From Alphaproteobacteria bacterium (lineage in GTDB: Bacteria > Pseudomonadota > Alphaproteobacteria > JAEULC01): a stretch of 10,835 bases of DNA. Within the stretch, counting starts at the first letter, position 1. Every line of letters starts with the position of its first letter. Below the pieces are notes generated by a model, which saw nothing but the letters and a program-made list of their open reading frames with translations, had not been told where the DNA came from and searched no databases. The position numbers and the translations under genes were made by a program. The stretch covers positions 1-10,835 of the forward strand of contig JADZDN010000384.1 of NCBI GenBank assembly GCA_020851015.1, in the 5' to 3' direction. Shown one piece after another: positions 1-6,979 of the stretch.

Positions 1-3000
1 CCATGTTCTTCGAGTTGATGAACACCTCGAAGGGCCGGCGGCGGCCGTCCTGGATGATGTCGTTGATCGTGATGTAGAGCGCGTGCTCGCTGTCGGGCCA
101 GCGGATCTTGTAGGTCTGGCCGGGCAGGGCCTCGGGCCGGTCGAGCGGGCGCGTCATGTAGACCACGCCGCCCGCCTCGTAGATGTCGGCCGGGCGGGCG
201 GGCGGGGCGTCCAGCGGCAATTCCGACTGCGCCGGCTCGGCCTTCTTGCGCTGGCCAACCTGCAGCACCGCGCCGGTCACCTCGTTGGGGCGATAGGTCG
301 TGCAGCCCTTGCAGCCCAGCTCGTAGGCCTGGCGATAGACGTCCTTGAACGCGTCGAAGGTCATCGCCGCGGGTACGTTGATGGTCTTGGAGATCGAGCT
401 GTCGATGTAGCGCTGCACGGCGGCCTGCATCGTCAGGTGGTCGCCCGGCGTCAAATGCTGGGCGTCGACGAAGGCGTCGGTCAGGGGCGTGTTCTCGCCG
501 TGCAGGCGACGGTAGAGGCGATAGGCGTAGTCGCTGACCTGCTCCTCGCGCCTGGTGCCGTCGGGCATCAGGATGTTGCGCCGGTAGGTATAGCTGAACA
601 CCGGCTCGATGCCCGAGGACACGTTGTCGGCGAGCAGCGAGATCGTGCCCGTGGGCGCGATCGAGGTGACCAGCGCGTTGCGGATGCCGTGCTTGGCGAT
701 GGCCTCGCGCAGATCCTTGTCGAGCCCCGCGACGGTTTCGCCCGCCAGGTATTTCTCGCGGTCGAACAGCGGGAAGGCGCCCTTTTCCTTCGCCAGCTCG
801 ATCGACGCGGCATAGGCGCGATGGCGCAGCGCCCGCATCCAGCCCTCGGTCAGCCTGACCGCCTGCTCGCTGCCGTAGCGCGCGCCGCACAGGATCAGCG
901 CGTCGCCCAGCCCGGTGACGCCAAGCCCGATGCGCCGCTTGGTTTCGGCCTCGTGCCGCTGCTCGGGCAGCGGGAAGCGCGACACGTCGATCGCGTTGTC
1001 CATCATGCGCACGGCCAGCGGCACGATGCGCGCGAAGCGCTCGTCGTCCAGCCGCGCCTGCGGCGTGAACGGATCGAGGATGAGCTGCGCCAGGTTGACG
1101 GAGCCCAGGAGGCACGCGCCGTAGGGCGGCAGCGGCTGTTCGCCGCAATTGTGGACGACGATGCCGTTGGCGTCGAAGGCGTTGATGCCCGGCACGCGCA
1201 CGTCGAAGACCTCCTCGACGCCATCGGGCTCGACCGCCAGCACCTCGGCCGTAAACCGCTCGCGGTTGACCGCGCGCTTGTAGGACGCGAGCGCCGCCTC
1301 GAGCCTGCGCTGCTTCGCTGCATCGGAAAATCCGATGCGATCGGCGAACAGGATCAGGTTATCGTTGGCAATCGCCAGCTCGTGCTGCGCTTCGCAATGG
1401 TACTGGCGCTGGCCGCCCTTGCCGTCGGGCATCGGCCGCGCACCCGCCGGACGCCGATCGCGATAGATGGTCGAGGCGATCCCCAGCCGCAGCAGCATGC
1501 GCTGCACGGCGCCCAGCCGGTCGGGATCGCTCTGCGCCAGCCGGACGCTGACGCCCTTCGCTTGCGATCCCAGCACCGCGCCGTCGGTGTCGAACAGGCC
1601 GCGGAGAAAGGCGCGGCAGAACGCGCCGGAGCAGCGCTCCAGCGCCGGCGCGATCGCCTTGTCGTCCGGCGCCATGCCGAGCTCCAGGGCGACCCGGCGC
1701 ACGGCGCCGAGCGACAGGCGATGCTCGTCGCGTCCCGCCACCGGCACCCAGCCCGCGAAATCGGCGCGATGCGGCAACTGCCGCGTGGCCTCCAGCGCCG
1801 CCGCCATGATGCTGTCCGCTCCGTGCGCCGCCGTCGTGCCATCGGCGGCCGGGCGCGGCCGCCAGACGCTGATTACGGCCTTGTCGGATTTCAACGTGCC
1901 GTCCCCGACCAGCAGGCCCAGCAGGTAGCCCTCGGCGGAACCGTAGGCGCCGGGCCAGTCGACGGCCGAGGCGCGGTGGTTGCCCAAGACGACCCGGTCG
2001 CCCGGCTTCAGTTCGCCGGCCTTGCGCCATTCCGTTTGCGCCCGGAACCGGGTGGCGGCGGTTTCCACCAGGACCGGGTGATCGGCGGTCAGCCGCAGGC
2101 AATGACCATCGCGCGTCGTCAGGCGAAGCACCGGCTTGCGGCCGGTCGGGAAGAAGCCCTGCCCGCCGCTGGCATGCGGCACGCCGTTTACCTGCGCGAC
2201 GAATTGGCGGCCGATCAGCTCGCGGACCTGGCGCGGCCCCTCGTCCGTCTGCACCCAGGTATCGGCCGTGACGCACGGATTGGTCGCGTTGATCGTCTCG
2301 CAGTAATACAGGTTGTTGCGCGCATTGATGCGGTCGATGAAGATCACGCCCGGCTCGGCATAGGCGTAGGTGGCGCGCATGATGCGCTCCCACAATTCGC
2401 GCGCGCGCACGGATTTGAAGGTCGTGCCGCCGAAGGTCAGTTCCCACGGCGCGTCCGACTTCACCGCCTCCATGAAGGCGTCGGTTGCCAGCACGGACAG
2501 GTTGAACATGCGCAGCCGGCCCGGCTCGCGCTTGGCGTCGATGAAGGCCTCGATGTCCGGATGGTCGCAGCGCAGGGTCGCCATCATCGCGCCGCGGCGG
2601 TAGCCCGCGCTCATGATCGTGCGGCACATCGCGTCCCACACGTCCATGAAGCTGAGCGGCCCCGATGCCTCGGCGCCCAGGCTCTTCACCGGCGCGCCCT
2701 TGGGCCGCAAGGTCGAGAAGTCGTAGCCGATGCCGCCGCCCTGCTGCAGCGTCAGCGCCGCCTCGCGCAGGTTCTGGAAGATGCCGCCCAGGTCGTCGGG
2801 GATGGTCCCCATGACGAAGCAGTTGAACAGGGTGACGTCGCGCCCGCTGCCGGCCCCGGCCAGGATGCGGCCGGCCGGCAGGAAGGCGAAATGCTCCAGC
2901 GCGGTGAAAAAGCGGTCCCGCCAAAGGGATGGCTCGCGCTCGCGCTCCGCCAGGGCGTGCGCGACCCGGCGCCAGCTATCCTCGACCGTCTTATCCACAG

Positions 3001-3082
3001 GATCGCCGCCCGGCCGCTTCAGCCGGTATTTCATCTCCCAGATCTGCTGCGAAATCGCTTCGAGCGTCGCCATCGCCGCCAT
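1..3082 (-). CDS. nrdJ: Adenosylcobalamin-dependent (class II) ribonucleoside-diphosphate reductase, intein-containing, 3' end outside window
   Basis: Reduces ribonucleotides to deoxyribonucleotides in the cytoplasm, using a thiyl radical generated with coenzyme B12. The frame stays open from an ATG at 3080-3082 to the left edge (1027 codons seen). The N-extein is 269 residues, starting MAAMATLEAISQQIWEMKYR. It contains LFNC with C88, matching the redox cysteine C134 of Thermotoga maritima NrdJ. After the intein the C-extein resumes with CGEQPLPPYGACLLGSVNL. In spliced numbering N268, C270 and E272 form the NPCGE active site, and C281, eleven residues on, matches the second redox cysteine C333. 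Further on are SIAPTGTISLLADN and GCKGCTTYRPNE, both typical of the family. It is the short form, not the roughly 1200-residue alphaproteobacterial NrdJ. The start has no clear Shine-Dalgarno; a second ATG lies three codons in, and a TTG six codons upstream is less likely. The C-terminal end is not visible. Confidence 0.96.
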   Translation of the reverse strand, partial: MAAMATLEAISQQIWEMKYRLKRPGGDPVDKTVEDSWRRVAHALAEREREPSLWRDRFFTALEHFAFLPAGRILAGAGSGRDVTLFNCFVMGTIPDDLGGIFQNLREAALTLQQGGGIGYDFSTLRPKGAPVKSLGAEASGPLSFMDVWDAMCRTIMSAGYRRGAMMATLRCDHPDIEAFIDAKREPGRLRMFNLSVLATDAFMEAVKSDAPWELTFGGTTFKSVRARELWERIMRATYAYAEPGVIFIDRINARNNLYYCETINATNPCVTADTWVQTDEGPRQVRELIGRQFVAQVNGVPHASGGQGFFPTGRKPVLRLTTRDGHCLRLTADHPVLVETAATRFRAQTEWRKAGELKPGDRVVLGNHRASAVDWPGAYGSAEGYLLGLLVGDGTLKSDKAVISVWRPRPAADGTTAAHGADSIMAAALEATRQLPHRADFAGWVPVAGRDEHRLSLGAVRRVALELGMAPDDKAIAPALERCSGAFCRAFLRGLFDTDGAVLGSQAKGVSVRLAQSDPDRLGAVQRMLLRLGIASTIYRDRRPAGARPMPDGKGGQRQYHCEAQHELAIANDNLILFADRIGFSDAAKQRRLEAALASYKRAVNRERFTAEVLAVEPDGVEEVFDVRVPGINAFDANGIVVHNCGEQPLPPYGACLLGSVNLAQLILDPFTPQARLDDERFARIVPLAVRMMDNAIDVSRFPLPEQRHEAETKRRIGLGVTGLGDALILCGARYGSEQAVRLTEGWMRALRHRAYAASIELAKEKGAFPLFDREKYLAGETVAGLDKDLREAIAKHGIRNALVTSIAPTGTISLLADNVSSGIEPVFSYTYRRNILMPDGTRREEQVSDYAYRLYRRLHGENTPLTDAFVDAQHLTPGDHLTMQAAVQRYIDSSISKTINVPAAMTFDAFKDVYRQAYELGCKGCTTYRPNEVTGAVLQVGQRKKAEPAQSELPLDAPPARPADIYEAGGVVYMTRPLDRPEALPGQTYKIRWPDSEHALYITINDIIQDGRRRPFEVFINSKNM
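1148..2275 (-). mobile_element. Intein with LAGLIDADG homing endonuclease, in nrdJ
   Basis: A self-splicing protein insertion of 376 residues (1128 nt, exactly in frame) inside nrdJ. Residue 1 is Cys (codon 2273-2275), within CVTADTWVQTDEGPRQV. Block B is GHCLRLTADHPVLV at residues 57-70, with the TADH motif. The two endonuclease helices are YLLGLLVGDG (117-126) and LRGLFDTDG (224-232), each with its acidic residue. The C-terminal splicing blocks are EEVFDVRVPGINAFDANG and IVVHN, ending in His-Asn at 1148-1153, with Cys as the +1 residue (1145-1147). All nucleophiles of a class 1 intein are therefore present. The domain order is Hint half, endonuclease, Hint half. Splicing should restore INATNPCGEQPLPPYG, the uninterrupted reductase motif. 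Activity of the endonuclease is inferred from intact motifs only. Confidence 0.95.
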
Positions 3083-3166
3083 CGCTTGCGGTCCGCGCAA
3101 AGCCGTGACCGGCGGCGCACCGCGCAGGAAAGAATGTTTCAGCGCAAGGCAAAGGCTTGCGCCGCA

Positions 3167-3195
3167 ACTTTAAAGGCAGCGGGTTAAGGGGTCAA
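3167..3195 (-). promoter_or_regulatory. Putative sigma70-type promoter of nrdJ
   Basis: On the minus strand, TTGACC (3190-3195) and TAAAGT (3167-3172) are separated by 17 bases (3173-3189), a good match to a housekeeping promoter. Transcription would start near 3160, leaving a leader of about 78 nt before the nrdJ ATG. The site lies in the 148-bp gap between plsC and nrdJ, so nrdJ can be transcribed separately from the upstream operon. I saw no cobalamin-riboswitch structure or NrdR box in the leader, which is too short for a full B12 riboswitch. Confidence 0.6.
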
Positions 3196-3230
3196 GAATC
3201 CGTTCACGTTCTGTTTTTCGGCCTGCCCGG

Positions 3231-4025
3231 TCAGGACCGGGGCGCCGGGCCTTGTTCAACAGGGTTGTCCACCGCTGTTGCATGCTTGCCTGTGGCTTTG
3301 CTGCCGGCCCCGGCCTGGGCCTCGGCGATCAGCCGGTCGCTCGCCGCCTCGATTCGCTGCTCCAGTTCGGCCATGAATTCCGCCCGCTTCAGCCCCGGCG
3401 GGATGGGCGGCAGGTACTCGACCACGATCGTGCCCGGCAGCTTGGTGAAGGCGCGCCGCCCCCAGAACAGGCCCGAATTGAGCGCCACCGGCACGACCGG
3501 CAGGTCGAGCTGGCCGTAGAGCGCGGCGACGCCGGGGAAATACGGCCGCTTGTCGCCCGGCGCGGTGCGCGTGCCCTGCGGGAAGATCACGATCTTGCGG
3601 CCCTCGGCAGCGCGCGCCTTGGCGCCCTTGACCATGGACTTCAGCGCCGCCGCGCCCGCGCCGCGGTCGACGGCGATCATGCCGCAGCGCCGCGCATGCC
3701 AGCCCCAGACCGGGATCATGAACAACTCGCGCTTCAGCACGACGCTGGGGAAGCGCAGCAGCACGCTGATCGCCACCGTGTCCCAGGCCGACTGGTGCTT
3801 GGCCGCGACGATCGCCGCGCCCGCCGGCAGGTTCTCGCGGCCGCGCACGACATAGTCGAGCCCGATGAAATGCCTCAGCACCCACAGCACGGTGCGCGCC
3901 CACCATGTCACCGACGCGAACAGCACGCGCCAGGGAAACGGCAGCAGCAGCAGGTAGAGGATCGCGAGGCTCGCGGTCCACGCCATGAAGAACACGTTGA
4001 ACAGGAACGCGCGCAGCGCAATCAC
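3231..4025 (-). CDS. plsC: 1-acyl-sn-glycerol-3-phosphate acyltransferase family protein
   Basis: 264 residues. The family transfers an acyl chain to the sn-2 position of lysophosphatidic acid at the inner membrane, giving phosphatidic acid. A hydrophobic N-terminus (about residues 7-31) acts as a membrane anchor. The acyltransferase motif HQSAWD carries H77 and D82, followed by RELFMIPVWGW, and FPQGTR at 148-153 is a variant of the common FPEGTR. The start is GTG at 4023-4025. It overlaps the ydcF stop by four bases (GTGA) and has GGAGG at 4032-4036, six bases upstream, so translation is probably coupled. A longer in-frame extension upstream only overlaps ydcF and has no family similarity. 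It is the last gene of the ftsE operon. The exact acyl acceptor could be a related lysophospholipid. Confidence 0.92.
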   Translation of the reverse strand: MIALRAFLFNVFFMAWTASLAILYLLLLPFPWRVLFASVTWWARTVLWVLRHFIGLDYVVRGRENLPAGAAIVAAKHQSAWDTVAISVLLRFPSVVLKRELFMIPVWGWHARRCGMIAVDRGAGAAALKSMVKGAKARAAEGRKIVIFPQGTRTAPGDKRPYFPGVAALYGQLDLPVVPVALNSGLFWGRRAFTKLPGTIVVEYLPPIPPGLKRAEFMAELEQRIEAASDRLIAEAQAGAGSKATGKHATAVDNPVEQGPAPRS

Positions 4026-4672
4026 AGCTCGCCTCCGCCGACGGCACCCCGTCCGGCGCCGGGCGCGGGTATGCCCAGCGCGATGCGCGCCGCCGCCACC
4101 AGGTACTTGCTGTACTCCGCGACCACCACCCCCACCGCCGGCCCGCGCCGCCACCAGTCCGTCGGCTGGAACGGGTCGGGGAAAACGGGATGCGGCACGA
4201 TGACGACGCCGGGCATGGCGTTGCGGAACTCCAGCAGGCTGCGGCGCATGTGGTAGCTCGCCGTCACCAGGCGCAGCGAGCGGAAATTCTGCTCGGTCAT
4301 CCAGCGCTGCGTCTCGGCGGCGTTTCCGGCCGTGTTGTCGGCAGCATAGCCCAGCGCGATGCAGCATTCGACCTCGGCCGGCGACTGGCGCGCGACGCGC
4401 AGCAGCTCGGCCACGTCGACGCCGCGATGGACGCCCGACACGAACAGCTTCTTCGCGCGGCCCTGCATCAACAGCGACAGGCCGACGCCCAGCCGCCGGC
4501 TGCCGCCGGTCAGCACGACGATCGCGTCGGTCGGCGTGGCCGGGTCCTCGACCCGGTCCGGCACGGTCAGCGCGAACCAGACCAGCCCGCCCGACCACAG
4601 CGCGACCACGACCAGCAGCGCCGCCATGCTGAGGCCGCTGATCTTCAGCGCGCGGCGCAGCACCGCGATCAC
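4022..4672 (-). CDS. YdcF/SanA-family (DUF218) membrane protein
   Basis: 216 residues. The N-terminus has one membrane helix (about residues 17-36, AALLVVVALWSGGLVWFAL), which should place the rest in the periplasm. The DUF218 fold follows: DAIVVLTGGSRRLGVGLSLL with the Gly-Gly-x-Arg motif, FVSGVHRGVD, NTAGNAAET, and LVTASYHMRRSLLEF, the family's Thr-Ala-x-Tyr-His-Met signature. Family members such as SanA and ElyC are linked to envelope integrity and lipid-carrier or peptidoglycan metabolism, but the reaction is not established. The start is GTG at 4670-4672, overlapping the stop of the preceding phosphatase by four bases (GTGA). It lies between a HAD phosphatase and plsC in an envelope and division operon, which fits an envelope role. 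Confidence 0.88.
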   Translation of the reverse strand: MIAVLRRALKISGLSMAALLVVVALWSGGLVWFALTVPDRVEDPATPTDAIVVLTGGSRRLGVGLSLLMQGRAKKLFVSGVHRGVDVAELLRVARQSPAEVECCIALGYAADNTAGNAAETQRWMTEQNFRSLRLVTASYHMRRSLLEFRNAMPGVVIVPHPVFPDPFQPTDWWRRGPAVGVVVAEYSKYLVAAARIALGIPAPGAGRGAVGGGEL

Positions 4673-5211
4673 CGGGCAGACACCCCGAGCAGGGCGTCGA
4701 CCGCGCGCGCAAGGTCGGGATGGATCGCAACCGGCGCAAGATCGGCCGGCAGGTCGCGGGCGGCCAGCGTCTCCTTGCCGGTCAGGACCAGCACGCGCGC
4801 GCAGCCCGCTTGCTTGGCCGCCTGAAGATCGGTCAGCGCGTCGCCGATCATCGGCGTCGCGGCCGGATCGGCGCCGAAGCGCGCCAGCGCCTCCAGCAGC
4901 ATGCCGGGCGCGGGCTTGCGGCGCGGACCCTCGGTGTCGGTGCAGAGGAACTCGGCATCCAGCCGCGCGCCGGCCGCGCCGAGCGCATCGCGCAGCCTGG
5001 CCTGGATCGCGTCGAGCATGGCGCGGTCGATCTCGCCGCGGCCGACGACCGCCTGGTTGCTGACCAGCGCCACGCGAAGCCCGGCGCGATTGAGCCGCGC
5101 CACCGCCTGGGCCGCGCCGGGGATCATCTCCAGCTCGTCGGGATGGCGCACCGACCGCGGCCGGTCGACATTCAGCACCCCGTCGCGGTCCAGCATCACC
5201 AGCCGCGCCAT
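4669..5211 (-). CDS. HAD-IIIA phosphatase, GmhB/HisB-N-like
   Basis: 180 residues. This is a HAD superfamily subclass IIIA phosphatase. The nucleophile motif is LDRDGVLN, with D8 and D10 and the ATG at 5209-5211. Motif II is VSNQ (50-53), the motif III lysine is K99 in RRKPAPGML, and motif IV is GDALTD (123-128). The layout is that of D-glycero-D-manno-heptose-1,7-bisphosphate 7-phosphatase (GmhB), which acts in ADP-heptose synthesis for lipopolysaccharide. The four-ligand zinc loop of Escherichia coli GmhB (CxH...CxC) is reduced here to LCTDTEGPRRKP with a single cysteine, so zinc binding seems lost and the substrate is uncertain. The gene starts 7 nt after ftsX and overlaps ydcF by four bases. 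No other heptose genes are in the window. Confidence 0.85.
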   Translation of the reverse strand: MARLVMLDRDGVLNVDRPRSVRHPDELEMIPGAAQAVARLNRAGLRVALVSNQAVVGRGEIDRAMLDAIQARLRDALGAAGARLDAEFLCTDTEGPRRKPAPGMLLEALARFGADPAATPMIGDALTDLQAAKQAGCARVLVLTGKETLAARDLPADLAPVAIHPDLARAVDALLGVSAR

Positions 5212-5218
5212 GACGCCG

Positions 5219-6121
5219 CTACACCAGGCGCGCCAGCGCGCGGCGCACGGTCTGGCGCGCCGTCGCGTTGGCGATCGCCAGCATGCCGGCGAACACCAGC
5301 AGGGCCGGCACGGTGCCCAGCGCCACCCACTGCCACAGCACGAGGTCGAGCCGCGGCAGCAGCGACGGGTCCAGACCCAGGATCGCCTGCACCAGGAAGG
5401 CCTCGGTCAGCCCCAGCAGCGCCAGCGCGATCACCCCGCCCAGGAACGCCATCCGCGTGGTGTGGTTCTGGAACTGCCGCGCGATGTAGTCGTCATGCGC
5501 GCCGATCAGGTGCAGCACCTCGATCGTCTCGCGGTGGATGGCAAGCCCGGCGCGCACCGCGAACACGACCACCGCGGCGCTGGCCAGCGCGATCAGCACC
5601 ACGCCCAGCCCGGCCATCGTCGTCATGCGCGCGGCCAGGCGCGCGATCTCGGCGCGCCAGATGCCGTGGTCGTCGATCACCGCGCCGGGCGCCACCTGCT
5701 CCAGGCGCTGGCGCATGGCCTCGATGTCCGGGCGCCGGTCGGGCGCCAGGCGGACCGTCAGCAGCCGCGGCAGCGGCAGGTCCTCGGCCGACACGCCGGC
5801 GCCCAGCCAGGGCTGCAGGCGGCGCGCCACCTGGGCGGCGTCCAGCACGTCGACGCCGGCCACGCCGGGCATCGCGGCAAGCGCCTCGCGCACCGCCTTG
5901 AGCCGCGCCGCCTCGGCGGCCGGCGCGCCCTCCGACGCGGGCGCCAGCAGGACGGTCATCGCGCCCGAAATGCCCTCGGTCCAGCGCCAGGCCAGGCCGC
6001 CCAACAGCAAGGCCGCCAGCAGCGTCAGCGCCGCAAGGAAGGACATCAGCGCGATGATCCAGGGCACCAGGCGCGTCGCGCCCTCGCGGTCGAGCGGCAG
6101 GTCGTAGCGGCGGCGGAACAT
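5219..6121 (-). CDS. ftsX: Cell division protein FtsX, ABC transporter-like permease
   Basis: 300 residues, the normal FtsX length. FtsX is the membrane partner of the ATPase FtsE; the complex links the Z ring to periplasmic peptidoglycan hydrolase activation. There are four membrane segments. The first is at about residues 19-46, followed by a periplasmic domain of roughly 120 residues containing PGVAGVDVLDAAQVARRL and PLPRLLTVRL. Three more helices follow (MAGLGVVLIALASAAVVVF, MAFLGGVIALALLGLTEAF, VALGTVPALLVFAGML). The cytoplasmic loop ETIEVLHLIGAHDDYIARQF is the typical coupling region of the family. ATG at 6119-6121 lies 9 nt after the ftsE stop; the stop is TAG. Confidence 0.95.
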   Translation of the reverse strand: MFRRRYDLPLDREGATRLVPWIIALMSFLAALTLLAALLLGGLAWRWTEGISGAMTVLLAPASEGAPAAEAARLKAVREALAAMPGVAGVDVLDAAQVARRLQPWLGAGVSAEDLPLPRLLTVRLAPDRRPDIEAMRQRLEQVAPGAVIDDHGIWRAEIARLAARMTTMAGLGVVLIALASAAVVVFAVRAGLAIHRETIEVLHLIGAHDDYIARQFQNHTTRMAFLGGVIALALLGLTEAFLVQAILGLDPSLLPRLDLVLWQWVALGTVPALLVFAGMLAIANATARQTVRRALARLV

Positions 6122-6130
6122 GCGCGGGCG

Positions 6131-6811
6131 TCAGGCCGGCACGATGGAGAAACGTCCGGCTTCAAGATGAAGCTGCGGATAGCCGTGGCGGGCGACCAGC
6201 GCCGCGTTGTGCGTCGCCACCACGACGGTAGCGCCGTAATGATGGGCGTTCTGGAACAGGCGCATCATGCGCGCCGCGTTGTGGTCGTCGACGTTGCCCG
6301 TCGGTTCGTCGGCCACCAGCAGGTCCGGGCGCGCCACCACGGCGCGGGCGATCGCCAGGCGCTGCTGCTCGCCGCCCGACAAGGTACGCGGCCGCGCGTC
6401 CATCGCATCGGCCAGCCCGACCCAGGCCAAGAGCTCGCCCACGTGCTGGCGGATCTCGGCCTCGCCGACCGATGCCACGCGCAGCGGCAGCGCCACGTTG
6501 TCGAAGGCCGAGAGGTGCGGCAGCAGGCGGAAATCCTGGAACACCACGCCGATCCGGCGCCGCACCACGGGCGCCTCCAGCCGCGACAACGACACGGTAT
6601 CGCGGCCGAACAGCCGAATCGCTCCGCCGCTCGGCCGCTCGGCCAGGTACATCAGGCGCAGCAGCGACGTCTTGCCGGCGCCGCTGGGCCCGGTCAGGAA
6701 ATGGAACGTGCCTGGCTCGAGATCGAACGTGACGTCGCGCAGCACCAGCGGCCCGTCGCCGTAGCTGAAGCTCACGTTCTCGAACCGCACGAAGGCGCCG
6801 CCGACCGACAT
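6131..6811 (-). CDS. ftsE: Cell division ATP-binding protein FtsE
   Basis: 226 residues, matching the family length of about 220. FtsE is the cytoplasmic ATPase of the FtsEX complex in division. It has Walker A GPSGAGKTS (41-49), Q-loop Q92 in VFQDFRLLPHL, ABC signature LSGGEQQRLAIARA (144-157), Walker B LLVADEPTGNVD (164-175) and the H-loop histidine in VATHNAAL. I chose the ATG at 6809-6811 (MSVGGAFVRFENVSFSYG). An in-frame ATG at 6862 would add 17 unusual residues. The chosen start is preceded by a purine-rich GGACGGGA. It is the first gene of a five-gene minus-strand operon and is divergent from the zinc-ribbon gene. I could not identify a convincing promoter for it in 6812-6979. Confidence 0.96.
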   Translation of the reverse strand: MSVGGAFVRFENVSFSYGDGPLVLRDVTFDLEPGTFHFLTGPSGAGKTSLLRLMYLAERPSGGAIRLFGRDTVSLSRLEAPVVRRRIGVVFQDFRLLPHLSAFDNVALPLRVASVGEAEIRQHVGELLAWVGLADAMDARPRTLSGGEQQRLAIARAVVARPDLLVADEPTGNVDDHNAARMMRLFQNAHHYGATVVVATHNAALVARHGYPQLHLEAGRFSIVPA

Positions 6812-6919
6812 TCCCGTCCGTTTCGCTGAAAATGCGCGCGGAGATTCGCACGTCCTGCCCATGCGCGTCCATAAAAGGCGCGCGGCACCCGCCGCGCGGC
6901 GTCCCGTCGCGGGCGTTGC

Positions 6920-6948
6920 TTGCCACGTCGGCGGGCGTTACCTATAAC
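6920..6948 (+). promoter_or_regulatory. Putative sigma70-type promoter of the zinc-ribbon gene
   Basis: TTGCCA (6920-6925) and TATAAC (6943-6948) are separated by 17 bases. The predicted start of transcription near 6955 leaves a leader of about 25 nt before the ATG at 6980. The site lies in the 168-bp divergent region shared with ftsE. It also argues against any translation start upstream of 6955 for the downstream gene. Confidence 0.6.
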
Positions 6949-6979
6949 GCTGCCAGCGTCGATAGCGGAATTGCGCCTG

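Noticed and set aside
3083..3166. Cobalamin riboswitch ahead of the B12-dependent reductase
   Set aside because: The leader is only about 78 nt and no B12-box or multi-stem structure is visible.
83..3187. 1034-codon open frame on the plus strand opposite nrdJ
   Set aside because: It is Arg/Ala/His-rich with no family features and lies antisense to a well-supported nrdJ frame whose motifs and intein boundaries are in register. It is a GC-driven shadow.
3226..3241. Terminator hairpin CCCGGT-CCTG-ACCGGG at the end of plsC
   Set aside because: The stem spans the plsC stop codon and has no T-run after it in the direction of transcription. It is short and may be chance in GC-rich DNA.
4026..4739. 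N-terminal extension of plsC to a 502-codon frame
   Set aside because: The added part is out-of-frame shadow of ydcF and the HAD gene. The GTG at 4025 has a GGAGG site and GTGA coupling to ydcF.
4901..6829. 642-codon plus-strand frame across the phosphatase, ftsX and ftsE
   Set aside because: It is low-complexity Arg/Gln/His/Ala sequence opposite three recognisable minus-strand genes.
6812..6862. Longer FtsE starting at the ATG at 6862
   Set aside because: The extra 17 residues (MGRTCESPRAF...) are not FtsE-like, and the inner start gives the standard length and N-terminus.
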